A DNA stretch of 34,215 nt from Paractinoplanes rishiriensis (GCF_016862375.1 NZ_BOMV01000095.1:1-34215), one strand, 5' to 3'. Shown: positions 15,173 to 22,906, counted from the first letter of the stretch. Notes: generated by a model not told the origin, from the sequence alone. Numbers and translations are program-made.

Positions 15173-15845
15173 CGGGGCTGGTGCTGAAGGGGCCGCGCAG
15201 GGCGGCCCACTGCAGCAGCATGACGGTCTTGGCGTCGGCGATCCGGCCGTCGCCGATCCGGTCCAGCGCCTCGTCGAAGTCCAGCTCGACGACCTCGATG
15301 TCCTCGCCCTCGGCGGGCAGTCCGCCGCCCGGGCCGGTGCGGTCCGCGGCGGTGTACGGCGCCGCGTAGAAGTGCAGGCGCTCGGTCACCGAGCCGGGGC
15401 TCATCCAGACGCCGAAGACGTGCTCGAGCGCGCCCACCGTGACGCCCAGTTCTTCGCCGGCCTCGCGGCGGATCGCGGACGCCGGGTCGTCGTTGTCCAG
15501 TAGGCCGGCCGCCGCCTCGACGAGCATGCCGTCGGGGTGCCCGTTCACGTACGCCGGATAGCGGAACTGCCGGGTGAGCAGCACGGTGCGCCGGTCCGGG
15601 TCGTACAGCAGCACGGTCGCGCCGTCGCCGCGGTCGTAGGTCTCGCGCTGCTCGCGCGACCAGCTGCCGTCCCGGCGCCGGTAGTCGTAGGTGGTGCGGC
15701 GCAGCACGTGCCAGGCGGTGGCGATCAGCTCCACGTCGCGGATCACGACGTCCGGGTTGCCGGTGAGGTCGCGGCCGGCGCGGTCCAGCCCGGTGCGGCC
15801 GCGGGCGTCCGGCACGTCGACGCCGGGGGTGCTGGTGATCGTCAT
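15129..15845 (-). CDS. Nudix hydrolase, NudK/GDP-sugar pyrophosphatase type
   Basis: The 238-residue protein has the features of the NudK subfamily, which hydrolyses GDP-mannose and related nucleotide sugars. The N-terminal domain contains TYDYRRRDGSWSREQRETYDRGDGATVLLYDP. VLLTRQFRYPAYVNG leads to a Nudix box reading AGLLDNDDPASAIRREAGEELG, very close to E. coli NudK in this region. SVTERLHFYAAPY and EGEDIEVVELDFDEAL are further NudK-like segments. The start is ATG at 15845, preceded by TACGTT (15852-15857 complement) six bases away, suggesting a leaderless transcript. The 3' end overlaps the convergent EACC1-like gene by 44 bases, so transcripts of the two are complementary there. Confidence 0.85.
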   Translation of the reverse strand: MTITSTPGVDVPDARGRTGLDRAGRDLTGNPDVVIRDVELIATAWHVLRRTTYDYRRRDGSWSREQRETYDRGDGATVLLYDPDRRTVLLTRQFRYPAYVNGHPDGMLVEAAAGLLDNDDPASAIRREAGEELGVTVGALEHVFGVWMSPGSVTERLHFYAAPYTAADRTGPGGGLPAEGEDIEVVELDFDEALDRIGDGRIADAKTVMLLQWAALRGPFSTSPVSLGATRARVPDPR

Positions 15846-15851
15846 GCCGGC

Positions 15852-15894
15852 AACGTACACTGCCAAACGCGCAACAGTCGACAACAATGAGGAG
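15852..15894 (+). promoter_or_regulatory. Divergent NudK/DeoR promoter region with CAACA direct repeat and ribosome-binding site
   Basis: The 57-base gap between the two divergent genes holds a minus-strand -10 (TACGTT, 15852-15857), an overlapping plus-strand -10 candidate (TACACT, 15856-15861), and two CAACA copies at 15872-15876 and 15882-15886, exactly 10 bases apart on one face of the helix. GAGGAG at 15889-15894 is the ribosome-binding site of the DeoR gene. The direct repeat is a plausible operator for the adjacent regulator, which DeoR proteins often autoregulate. Confidence 0.45.
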
Positions 15895-15902
15895 AAACAC
15901 GG

Positions 15903-16664
15903 ATGCTGCCCGCGGAGCGTCGTGACCTGCTGCTGGCGCGGCTGCGCGCCGACGGCAAGCTGGTCGCCAAGGAGATCGCGGCCGAGTGGGGCATCCCCGA
16001 GGACAACATCCGGCGGGACCTGCGCGACCTGGCCGCGGCCGGTCTGTGCCAGCGGGTGTACGGCGGGGCGCTGCCGGCCGCACCGGCCGCCGCCGACTAC
16101 GCCACCCGGACGTCGGTCGCCCAGGCCAGCAAGCGGCGGGTGGCCGAGGCCGCGGTGGCGCTGATCCGGCCCGGCGCCACGGTGCTGCTGGACGGCGGCA
16201 CCACGGCACTGGCGGTCACCGCGGCGCTGCCGGTCGGCCTGGACGTCACCGTGGTCACGCACAGCCCGACCGTGGCGGCCGCCCTCGTCGGCCATCGGCG
16301 GGCCGACGTCTATCTGCTGGGCGGCCGCTTGTTCAAGCACTCGGCGGTGACCTGCGGCGCCGCCACGGTCGAGGCGGCCGCGCGGGTCACCGCCGACCTG
16401 TTCCTGCTCGGTGTCACCGGCGTGCACCACCGGGCCGGGCTGACCACCGGCGACCCGGACGAGGCGGCCATGAAACGGGCGCTGGCCGGCCGGGCCGCCG
16501 AGACCTACGTGCTGGCCAGCTCCGAGAAGATCGGTGCCGCATCGCCGTTCGAGGTGCTCCCGTTCGCCGCGGTGACGGGGGTGATCACCGATCTGGCGGG
16601 GGAGCACCCCGAACTCGTGCGGCTGCGCGAGGCGGGTGCCCCGCTCTCGCTCAGCTGCGCGTGA
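15903..16664 (+). CDS. DeoR-family transcriptional regulator
   Basis: The 253-residue protein has an N-terminal winged helix-turn-helix (residues 3-58, ERRDLLLARLRADGKLVAKEIAAEWGIPEDNIRRDLRDL) ending in the family hallmark QRVYGGAL. The C-terminal sugar-phosphate-sensing domain (DeoRC) carries LDGGTTALAVTAALP, VVTHSPTVAAAL, LLGGRLFKHSAVTCGAATVEAA and the phosphate-binding region DLFLLGVTGVHHRAGLTTGDPDEAAMKRAL. Such regulators repress sugar or nucleoside genes and respond to a sugar phosphate. No catabolic operon is adjacent, so the target is unknown; autoregulation and control of the divergent NudK gene are reasonable guesses. Its end overlaps the convergent aminopeptidase gene by 14 bases. 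Confidence 0.9.
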   Translation: MLPAERRDLLLARLRADGKLVAKEIAAEWGIPEDNIRRDLRDLAAAGLCQRVYGGALPAAPAAADYATRTSVAQASKRRVAEAAVALIRPGATVLLDGGTTALAVTAALPVGLDVTVVTHSPTVAAALVGHRRADVYLLGGRLFKHSAVTCGAATVEAAARVTADLFLLGVTGVHHRAGLTTGDPDEAAMKRALAGRAAETYVLASSEKIGAASPFEVLPFAAVTGVITDLAGEHPELVRLREAGAPLSLSCA

Positions 16665-18198
16665 TGGAGACGTTGTCGACCGCGGCCTCGATCAGCGAGC
16701 CGGTGCCGGTGTCGGCGGCCTCCACCGACAGCCGGACCGACTGCCCGGCGAAGCTGGACAGGTTGACCGTGGCGGTCGACCAGGCGGCGCCCCGGTTGCT
16801 GGCCGCGCCGGCCTGGGTGAACACCGTGCTGGTGGTCGACCCGATCACCCGCACCCGCAGGTAGTCGCCGCTGGTCGCGTTGTTCAGGTGGGCCAGGTAG
16901 TAGGCGAAGGTCAGGGTGATCGTGCCGGCCGGCAGCGTGATCGACGGCGAGACGATCGAGGTGGTGCCGCCGTCCACGTCGTTGTCGCCGGCCGTCGACC
17001 CGGCCGTCGCGCCGGTCACCAGCTCGTACGAGCCGGCCGCCGCGGTGCCGAGCTGGGTGGTCACGCCGCTCGACGAGGTCGCGCCCGGGATGCCGCGCTC
17101 GAACCGGCCCGAGGTCGCGGTGTCCGCGGTGCCGGCGGTCCAGCCGGTGGCCGTCTCGAAGCCGTCCGACCACACCGGCGTGCCGGGCGTCGGGCCGGTG
17201 CCGCCGTCACCGCTGAGCGCCCAGACCGTGTACGCGATGGCGTCCGCGTTGCGGTTGAGCGCGGTGTCGTTGACGTTGGCGGTGGTGTCGCAGGACGCGT
17301 GGTAGCACGGGTCGAACGCGCCGGTCGTGCCGCCCCACAGGGTGACCTGCGCGGAGGTCTTGCGGCCCTCGGCGCCGGTGAAGATGCCGCCGGCCGGGAT
17401 GCCGGCCGAGATGAACGGGCCGTAGTCGCTGCGGCCGTCGAAGTCGGTGCCGCGGGTGGGCACGCCGATCGACGTGAAGTAGGCGGCGAGGGTCTGCTCG
17501 ATCTGCGCCGAACCGGCCGGACCGGGGCCCGCGCCCACGCCGTCCGAGTTGTCCCCGTCGTACAGGAAATATCCGGGGTTGGGCGAGCCGACCATGTCGA
17601 AGTTCAGGTATCCGGTGATCGCCGAACGCTGCGCGGTGGTCAAGCCGTTCACATACGCGCGCGAGCCGCGCAGGCCCAGTTCCTCGGCGCCCCACCAGGC
17701 GAAGCGCAGGTGCCGGTCGGGCTGGTGACCGGTGCGCGCCACGGCCAGGGCGACCTCGAGGTTGGCGGCCGAGCCGGTGCCGTTGTCGTTGATGCCCGGA
17801 CCGGCCGTGACGCTGTCCAGGTGCGCGCCGATCATCAGGGTGTCGCTGGTGTCGCCGCCCGGCCAGTCGGCGATCAGGTTGTACCCGGTCGCGCCGTTGT
17901 AGGTGAACGACTGCTGGGTGGTGGTGTAACCGGCGGCGTCGAGCAGGCCCTTCACGTACGTGACCGAGGCGAGGTAGCCCGGGCGTCCGTGTGCCCGGTT
18001 GCCGCCGTTGGCGTTCGCGATGTTCTGGAACTGGGTCAGGTGCGCCTTGACGTTGGCCAGCGGGATGTCGGGAGCGGCGGCCACCAGGGCCTGGGCCGCG
18101 CGGGGAACGGCGGCCTGTGCCGGTACCGCGGCGGTCAGGGACGTCACCAGCGCCGCCGCGCCGAGAAGGGCCGCACCGGGTAGGGGAAATGCTCGCAC
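16651..18198 (-). CDS. Secreted M28 zinc aminopeptidase (S. griseus aminopeptidase type) with C-terminal beta domain
   Basis: The preprotein has 515 residues. A Sec signal peptide ends AVPAQA at about residue 29. The catalytic domain opens with APDIPLANVKAHLTQFQNIA and is very close to Streptomyces griseus aminopeptidase. The zinc ligands and catalytic Glu are visible: His and Asp in GAHLDS, Asp in INDNG, Glu pair in WGAEELG, Asp in LNFDMVG and His in CYHASCD. After a GTGPTPGTP linker comes a domain of about 170 residues rich in Thr/Ser/Gly (DGFETATGWTAG to VDNVSITRS), a likely jelly-roll accessory domain. GTG 18198 follows a strong GGAGGAAC ribosome-binding site. It should release hydrophobic N-terminal residues from peptides outside the cell. 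Its 5' leader is long, with a perfect hairpin. Confidence 0.93.
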   Translation of the reverse strand: MRAFPLPGAALLGAAALVTSLTAAVPAQAAVPRAAQALVAAAPDIPLANVKAHLTQFQNIANANGGNRAHGRPGYLASVTYVKGLLDAAGYTTTQQSFTYNGATGYNLIADWPGGDTSDTLMIGAHLDSVTAGPGINDNGTGSAANLEVALAVARTGHQPDRHLRFAWWGAEELGLRGSRAYVNGLTTAQRSAITGYLNFDMVGSPNPGYFLYDGDNSDGVGAGPGPAGSAQIEQTLAAYFTSIGVPTRGTDFDGRSDYGPFISAGIPAGGIFTGAEGRKTSAQVTLWGGTTGAFDPCYHASCDTTANVNDTALNRNADAIAYTVWALSGDGGTGPTPGTPVWSDGFETATGWTAGTADTATSGRFERGIPGATSSSGVTTQLGTAAAGSYELVTGATAGSTAGDNDVDGGTTSIVSPSITLPAGTITLTFAYYLAHLNNATSGDYLRVRVIGSTTSTVFTQAGAASNRGAAWSTATVNLSSFAGQSVRLSVEAADTGTGSLIEAAVDNVSITRS

Positions 18199-18228
18199 GA
18201 AGTTCCTCCGTGGGCTCGCGGACCGGGG

Positions 18229-18248
18229 CGTTGCCGGGTACGGCAACG
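18229..18248 (-). promoter_or_regulatory. 8-bp hairpin with tetraloop in the aminopeptidase leader
   Basis: CGTTGCCG at 18229-18236 and CGGCAACG at 18241-18248 form a perfect stem around a 4-base loop, about 30 bases before the aminopeptidase GTG. It lies in the untranslated leader if transcription begins near the minus-strand TATTAT box at 18301-18306. mRNA stabilisation or translational control is possible. Confidence 0.5.
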
Positions 18249-18300
18249 GTGAGGCGAGCATGCCAGCGGATCCGGGCAGGTCACTCATCCCAGTCGATGC

Positions 18301-18306
18301 ATAATA
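18301..18306 (-). promoter_or_regulatory. Candidate -10 box of the aminopeptidase gene
   Basis: On the minus strand this reads TATTAT, a near-consensus -10 in an otherwise GC-rich area, about 103 bases upstream of the start codon. The matching -35 position (around 18324-18329) contains only GACA. The AT-rich patch supports a promoter here. Confidence 0.45.
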
Positions 18307-18315
18307 TTCACACAC

Positions 18316-18345
18316 TTGACAGCGATGTCGCAGGTCCCCGTACAT
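18316..18345 (+). promoter_or_regulatory. Plus-strand promoter (TTGACA ... GTACAT) pointing away from the aminopeptidase
   Basis: TTGACA at 18316-18321, a perfect -35, is followed after 18 bases by GTACAT (18340-18345), or after 19 by TACATT. Transcription would start inside the palindromic operator at 18345-18360. No protein gene on the plus strand follows; the next is at 19693, beyond an opposing gene and a strong palindrome. Confidence 0.5.
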
Positions 18346-18360
18346 TGGGAGCGCTCCCAA
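18345..18360. promoter_or_regulatory. CebR/LacI-type operator, perfect 16-bp palindrome
   Basis: TTGGGAGCGCTCCCAA contains the core TGGGAGCGCTCCCA known as the binding site of CebR, the cellobiose-responsive LacI-family repressor of Streptomyces and relatives. It overlaps the -10 and start of the plus-strand promoter and lies about 40 bases upstream of the aminopeptidase -10. No sugar-transport or glycosidase gene is next to it. Confidence 0.8.
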
Positions 18361-18423
18361 ACATTCCGGGCATGGGCACGGTGTTGCGGTGCGGATCGGG
18401 GGACCGCCGTGCCGGGACGGAAC

Positions 18424-18453
18424 AAGGCCGGCGCGGACGTCCGCGCCGGCCTT
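18424..18453. terminator. Strong palindrome, bidirectional terminator
   Basis: A perfect 30-base palindrome (two 15-base arms, AAGGCCGGCGCGGAC and its inverse) starts 17 bases past the stop of the sugar dehydrogenase on the minus strand. It lacks a U-run, as is common for actinomycete terminators. It would also stop a plus-strand transcript from the promoter at 18316-18345 after about 100 bases. Confidence 0.8.
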
Positions 18454-18469
18454 CCGTCGTTCCGGTTAA

Positions 18470-19555
18470 CTACGGGGTGGTCTGCGGGAAGCGCAGCACC
18501 CGGTCGTCGGTGGCCGCCGGCGTGCCGCGGCCGTCCCGGTTGCTGGTGGTCACCCAGAGGAAGCCGTCCGGGCCCAGTTCCACCGTGCGCAGCCGGCCGA
18601 ACTGGCCGGTCAGCTCGGCGACCGGGGTGCCGGCGCCGCCGTCACCGGTGAGCGGCACGGTCCACAGCCGGGTGCCACGCAGCGCGGCGGCGTAGAGCGT
18701 GTCGCCGGCGATCGCGGCGCCGCTGGGCGAGGCCTGCGCGGTCGACCACTGCACGATCGGGTTGCGGAACCGTGGGTCGGTGCTGTTGCCCTCGACCGTG
18801 GGCCAGCCGTAGTTGGCGCCGGCCACGATGTGGTTCACCTCGTCCCAGGTGTTCTGCCCGAACTCGGTGGCGAACAGCCGGCCCTGGGCGTCCCAGGCCA
18901 GGCCCTGCACGTTGCGGTGGCCGAGGCTGTAGACCAGCGAGCCCGCGGTCGGGTTGTCGGCCGGGGCGCTGCCGTCCGGGTTCATCCGCAGGATCTTGCC
19001 GTTGCGGCTCTGCGGGTTCTGCGCGAGCGCCGTGTTGCCGGCGTCGCCGACCCCGGCGTACAGCTTGCCGTCCGGACCGAACTTGATCCGGCCGCCGTCG
19101 TGGATGGTGGCCTTGGCCAGGCCGGTCAGGATCGGCGTCACGCCCTGCTGGCCGAGCTGGAACCGGACGATCCGGTTGTCGTTGGCCGCGGTGAAGTACG
19201 CGTACACGAGATTGTCCTGCGCGTAGGTCGGCGACGCGGCCAGGCCCAGCAGGCCGCTCTCGCCGCTGGCCACGACGCCGGGCACGGTGAACACCGGCTC
19301 AGGCGCGGCGCCCGGGCGCAGGCGCAGGACCCGGGCCGAGTTGCGCTCGGCGGCCAGCGCGCTGCCGTCCGGCAGGAAGGTGAGGCCCCACGGCACGGTG
19401 AGGCCGGTGGCCACCACCTGTGGGCTGTCGAAGTCGAAGCTGGGTGTCGCCAGGACGGCCGGCTGTTCCGCTTCGGCGGTGGTGGCGGTCAACGCCACTC
19501 CGGCCGCGAGAATGGCGGCGCAGGCAGCGGAGGTGGCGGCGAATCGCCTGCTCAT
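18470..19555 (-). CDS. Secreted PQQ-dependent sugar dehydrogenase-like beta-propeller protein
   Basis: The 361-residue preprotein has an N-terminal export signal (MSRRFAATSAACAAILAAGVALTATTAEA); the paired arginines could be Tat-like but the motif is not perfect. The mature part is a soluble glucose/sorbosone dehydrogenase-type propeller: VATGLTVPWGLTFLPDGSALAAER, GESGLLGLAASP, IHDGGRIKFGPDGKLYAGVGD, GKILRMNPDGS, SLGHRNVQGLAWD, ATEFGQNTWDEVNHIVAGANYGWP. The family oxidises sugars with PQQ at the cell surface, passing electrons to an acceptor. The substrate is unknown and no PQQ genes are in the window. ATG 19555 follows GGAGG at a good distance. It shares the direction of the aminopeptidase but is separated by a terminator and 271 bases. 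Confidence 0.88.
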   Translation of the reverse strand: MSRRFAATSAACAAILAAGVALTATTAEAEQPAVLATPSFDFDSPQVVATGLTVPWGLTFLPDGSALAAERNSARVLRLRPGAAPEPVFTVPGVVASGESGLLGLAASPTYAQDNLVYAYFTAANDNRIVRFQLGQQGVTPILTGLAKATIHDGGRIKFGPDGKLYAGVGDAGNTALAQNPQSRNGKILRMNPDGSAPADNPTAGSLVYSLGHRNVQGLAWDAQGRLFATEFGQNTWDEVNHIVAGANYGWPTVEGNSTDPRFRNPIVQWSTAQASPSGAAIAGDTLYAAALRGTRLWTVPLTGDGGAGTPVAELTGQFGRLRTVELGPDGFLWVTTSNRDGRGTPAATDDRVLRFPQTTP

Positions 19556-19692
19556 GAACGTCCTCCGGGTTCGAGTGAAGTGATGGCTGTCAATATTACA
19601 CGGGCGCAACGGAGAAAAGGTTCAGACCGGACGCGCGACAACCGATTAGCGACCCGGATGCGGCACGGGGCCGTGGCGAACGGGGGGACCAG
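19556..19692. other. Divergent intergenic region, sugar dehydrogenase / GGDEF-EAL
   Basis: These 137 bases separate divergent genes. The minus strand holds an AT-rich TAATAT (a -10 candidate for the dehydrogenase) around 19592-19602 and a GGAGG ribosome-binding site at 19562-19566. On the plus strand only the GGGGGA ribosome-binding site before 19693 is clear. I see no convincing operator. Confidence 0.4.
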
Positions 19693-21963
19693 TTGGGAGC
19701 CGGAACGCGCGTCTGGACGGCGCCCCTCACCCTCGTGACGATGGGGTTGTTCCTGGTCGAGATGACCTGGTTCGTCCTCAACATCGGTGAGCGGACCGGA
19801 CCGCCGATCCTCGGCATGGCGCCCGTCATGATCGGTGCCGCGGTGGCCATGTACGCCTTCTGGTGCACCTGGCACACCCCGGGGCTGCCGTGGCCGGTGC
19901 AGCGGTTCTGGCGCAGCATGACGGTCGCCTCGGCGCCCGTCGTGCTCATGCAGCTCACCGACCTGCCCGGTTATCTCAAGAGCCCCAGCGTCACGCCGAA
20001 CCCGGTCAGCCTCGGCCTCTACGGCGCCTCGATGATCGTGATCGTGGTGGCCCTGTACCGGCTGCCGATGGAGTCGCGCGGCCCCGGCGGCCGGCTCCGG
20101 CTGATGCTCGACTGCGCCACGGTCACCCTGGCCGCGCTGCTGGTCATCTGGTACGCGGCGCTGAGCAAGCTCGCCGAGAGCGACGACACCGAACTGCTCG
20201 TCACCACGGCCGTCGCCTCGGTGGCGCTCGCGCTGGTGGTGCTGGCCTTCGCCAAGGTGGTGCTCTCCGGCGGCCGCACCATCGAGCCGTACGCCCTGCG
20301 CGCGTTCGGGGTCGGGCTCGGCGCGCAGATGCTGGGCACCTTCGCCACCCCGCTGATGCTGGAAACCCCGTGGGTCACCCCGGAGCCGCTCGGCCGGTCG
20401 CTGATGTACCTCATCGTGGTGGCCGGCGCGGCCTACCAGATCCGTGCCGCCGGCCTGCCCGTCGCCCGGCGGCGGCGGTCCAAGGAGCGAGCGTTCAGCC
20501 CGGTGCCGTACCTGGCGATCGCGCTGGTCGACGGCTTCCTGCTGTACGCGATCCGGGACTCCGGCGGCGCCACCCTGGTCATCGGCGGCGGCGCGGTCGC
20601 GCTCACCGGCCTGGTGATCGCCCGCCAGCTGGCCGCGTTCCGGGAGAACAGCCGCCTGATCACCGAGGTGCGCTCGTACCACGACCAGCTCGCCTACCAG
20701 GCCAACCACGACTCGCTGACCGGCCTGGCCAACCGCGCCCTGTTCAACACCGAGTTCGAGAACGCGGTCGGCGCCGACCGCCTGCACCTGGCGCTGGTCG
20801 ACCTCGACGACTTCAAGGCCGTGAACGACACGTCCGGGCACCACGTCGGCGACGGCCTGCTGATCGCGGTGGCCGAGCGGCTGCGTGCCAGCGTCCGCCC
20901 CGGCGACCTGGTCGCCCGGCTCGGCGGCGACGAGTTCGCGGTGCTGCTGCACGACCTGGCGCCGGCCGGGGCAGACGCGGTCGCGGCCCGGATGCTCGCC
21001 ACCCTCCAGCAGCCGCTGTCGGTCGACGGCCACCAGCTCACCGTACGGGCCAGCGTCGGCGTGGTGGACGCGTCCGAGGCAACCGACCCGGCCGAGCTGA
21101 TGCGCCACGCGGATGCCGCGATGTACCAGGCCAAGCACGCCGGCAAGGGCCGCTTCGCCCGGTACGACGCCGGCGAGGTGCCGGCCATGACCGTCCGCGC
21201 GCGCCTCATCGAGGACCTCGGCCAGGCCGTGGACCGCGACCAGCTGGTGCTGCGCTACCAGCCCATCGTCGGCCTGCCCGGCGAGACCCTGCTCGGCGTC
21301 GAGGCGCTGCTGCGCTGGGAGCACCCCGAGCGCGGCACGGTGCCGCCGCTGGACTTCCTGCCGGCCGCCGAGGAGACCGGCCTGATCGTGCCGATCGGCC
21401 GCTGGGTGCTGACCACTGCGTGCGCGCAGGCGGCCACCTGGCTGCGCGACTTCCCCGCGCACGCGCCGCAGGCCGTCAACGTCAACGTCTCACCGCTCCA
21501 GCTGCGCGACGACGGCCTGGTCGGCGACGTCGCCGCGGCCCTGCACGCGGCCGGCCTGGCCCCGCACCACCTGGTCATCGAGGTGACCGAGACCGCGGCC
21601 GTCGACGACCGTGCGGCCGCGACCCTGGCCGCGCTGCGCGACCTGGGGGTACGCATCTCGCTGGACGACTTCGGCACCGGCCACTCGGCGCTGTCCGTGC
21701 TCGGCGCCTGCCCCGTCGACCAGCTCAAGCTGGATCGCTCGTTTGCCGACCCGGCCCGCGAGCCGGTGGCGGTGGCGCTGGCCCGCATCGCCGAGGCGCT
21801 GGGTGTCGAGGCCGTCGCCGAGGGCATCGAGTCACCGGCCCAGGCCGCCCGCCTGGCCGCCCTCGGCTACCGGCTGGGCCAGGGCTACCACTTCGACCGC
21901 CCGCTCACCCCGGACGAGGTCGGCACCAGGCTGGCCGGGCACGCGGTCCCCGCGTACGGCTAA
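19693..21963 (+). CDS. Membrane-bound GGDEF-EAL protein (diguanylate cyclase / c-di-GMP phosphodiesterase)
   Basis: The product of 756 residues begins with about ten hydrophobic segments (residues 8-320), a membrane sensor of unknown ligand. A short helical linker (ENSRLITEVRSYHDQLAYQANHD) leads to a GGDEF domain with the intact LGGDEF motif near 410 and an RxxD inhibitory site five residues before it (RPGDLVARLGGDEF). The EAL domain starts near 510. It retains EALLRW, NVNVSPLQL, EVTETA, DDFGTGHSAL, KLDRSF, EGIES and LGQGYHF, so all metal and catalytic residues appear present. Both synthesis and breakdown of c-di-GMP are therefore possible. TTG 19693 follows GGGGGA six bases upstream. Its stop codon overlaps the stop of the convergent VOC gene. 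Confidence 0.92.
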   Translation: MGAGTRVWTAPLTLVTMGLFLVEMTWFVLNIGERTGPPILGMAPVMIGAAVAMYAFWCTWHTPGLPWPVQRFWRSMTVASAPVVLMQLTDLPGYLKSPSVTPNPVSLGLYGASMIVIVVALYRLPMESRGPGGRLRLMLDCATVTLAALLVIWYAALSKLAESDDTELLVTTAVASVALALVVLAFAKVVLSGGRTIEPYALRAFGVGLGAQMLGTFATPLMLETPWVTPEPLGRSLMYLIVVAGAAYQIRAAGLPVARRRRSKERAFSPVPYLAIALVDGFLLYAIRDSGGATLVIGGGAVALTGLVIARQLAAFRENSRLITEVRSYHDQLAYQANHDSLTGLANRALFNTEFENAVGADRLHLALVDLDDFKAVNDTSGHHVGDGLLIAVAERLRASVRPGDLVARLGGDEFAVLLHDLAPAGADAVAARMLATLQQPLSVDGHQLTVRASVGVVDASEATDPAELMRHADAAMYQAKHAGKGRFARYDAGEVPAMTVRARLIEDLGQAVDRDQLVLRYQPIVGLPGETLLGVEALLRWEHPERGTVPPLDFLPAAEETGLIVPIGRWVLTTACAQAATWLRDFPAHAPQAVNVNVSPLQLRDDGLVGDVAAALHAAGLAPHHLVIEVTETAAVDDRAAATLAALRDLGVRISLDDFGTGHSALSVLGACPVDQLKLDRSFADPAREPVAVALARIAEALGVEAVAEGIESPAQAARLAALGYRLGQGYHFDRPLTPDEVGTRLAGHAVPAYG

Positions 21964-22301
21964 ACGGGACCCCCGCCGAAGCCGATCTCGTTGCCCTCCG
22001 GGTCGTGGAAGACCGCCTTGCGCACCCCGTTGTCGTACGTCTCCACCTTGGTCGGGGCGATGCCGCGGCCCGCGATCGCCGCGATCCGCTCCTCGAAGTC
22101 CCCGACGAAAACCGTGATCATCGCGTGCCCGGCCCGCTCCGGCAGATGCTCGACGTAGAGCGACCGGCTCTCCGCCAGCTCCCACACCACCTCACCGTCG
22201 TGCACCACGAACGAGGGCGGCGAGCCGAGCAGCCGCTCGTACCAGGCCAGGGCCGCCGGATAGTCGGCGACCGCGATTCCCGCGTACAGATCAAGCCCCA
22301 T
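21960..22301 (-). CDS. VOC-superfamily (glyoxalase/bleomycin-resistance fold) protein
   Basis: This 113-residue single-domain protein begins MGLDLYAGIAVADYPAALAWYERLLGSPPSF, the first beta-alpha-beta unit of the vicinal oxygen chelate fold. It ends VETYDNGVRKAVFHDPEGNEIGFGGG, the second unit with a conserved metal-ligand-type Glu in DPEGNEI. Members include glyoxalases, dioxygenases and antibiotic-binding proteins; the substrate is unknown. ATG 22301 is chosen because TACGAT (minus strand, 22309-22314 region) sits 7 bases before it, suggesting a leaderless mRNA. ATG 22310 in the same frame is the alternative and adds three residues. The gene follows the 166-residue membrane protein on the same strand by 23 bases and shares stop-codon bases with the GGDEF-EAL gene. 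Confidence 0.8.
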   Translation of the reverse strand: MGLDLYAGIAVADYPAALAWYERLLGSPPSFVVHDGEVVWELAESRSLYVEHLPERAGHAMITVFVGDFEERIAAIAGRGIAPTKVETYDNGVRKAVFHDPEGNEIGFGGGPV

Positions 22302-22324
22302 GCGGCTCATCGTAGGGGCGGCGG

Positions 22325-22825
22325 CTAGTCAGTCAGCAGGCGCTCGGGGCGGCCGTTGTGGTCGCGGCGCCAGCGCAGGCCCATCGCGTCGCGGAGTTCG
22401 GTGCGGGCCGCCACCAGGGTCTCCTCGCCGTACGGGGCGTTCAGGGTCAGCTCGCGGCGTTCGTCGGGGCCGACGATCGTCTGTACCGGTACCACCGTGC
22501 AGCGGCCGTCGGTCAGGGTCACCGGGCGGCCGTTGAGGGTGAGTGAGACGTGCACGTCGAAGACCGGGCGCTGGCTGTAGTTGACGAGCACGACGTCGGC
22601 GGTGCCGGAGCCGGTGGTGGCCGACGTCACCGACACCACGAGGCTGGCCTGGCCGGCCTCGGCGTCGGCACGCTGAGCCTCCAGGCGGGCGATGTCGATG
22701 CGGCGGACCCGGCGTTCGAACAGCAGCGCCACCACGGTGACCACCAGAACCGCGGCGGTGAGCAGTGCGGCGGCCGACGCGGCCAGGGCCTCGACGGCAT
22801 TCCAGTCGACGGCGGCGGCGATCAT
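22325..22825 (-). CDS. Single-pass membrane protein of unknown function
   Basis: The 166-residue protein starts MIAAAVDWNAVEALAASAAALL. One membrane helix covers about residues 12-36 (AASAAALLTAAVLVVTVVALLF), followed by a basic ERRVRRID stretch and a short helix. The remaining 110 residues look like an immunoglobulin-like beta domain (SLVVSVTSATTGSGTADVVLVNYSQRPVFDVHVSLTLNG), probably cytoplasmic given the positive-inside flank. I do not recognise a family. On the minus strand CATAAT lies 7 bases before the ATG, a good leaderless -10. It is divergent from the unknown gene at 22907 with 81 bases between, so the two may share regulation. Confidence 0.65.
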   Translation of the reverse strand: MIAAAVDWNAVEALAASAAALLTAAVLVVTVVALLFERRVRRIDIARLEAQRADAEAGQASLVVSVTSATTGSGTADVVLVNYSQRPVFDVHVSLTLNGRPVTLTDGRCTVVPVQTIVGPDERRELTLNAPYGEETLVAARTELRDAMGLRWRRDHNGRPERLLTD

Positions 22826-22906
22826 GCCGTGGATTATGGCAGCCTGCGTCGACCGGCTACCGTGTTGGCCTATTCCACGCACACCGATATGGGGGCGGAG
22901 CGAGGG

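Noticed and set aside
18316..18651. Protein gene downstream of the CebR-type operator
   Set aside because: The frame runs antisense through the sugar dehydrogenase and the terminator palindrome, with no ribosome-binding site or recognisable domain.
22550..22906. N-terminal 119 residues of the long frame ending at 24421
   Set aside because: They are the complement of the minus-strand membrane protein gene; the ribosome-binding site supports GTG 22907.
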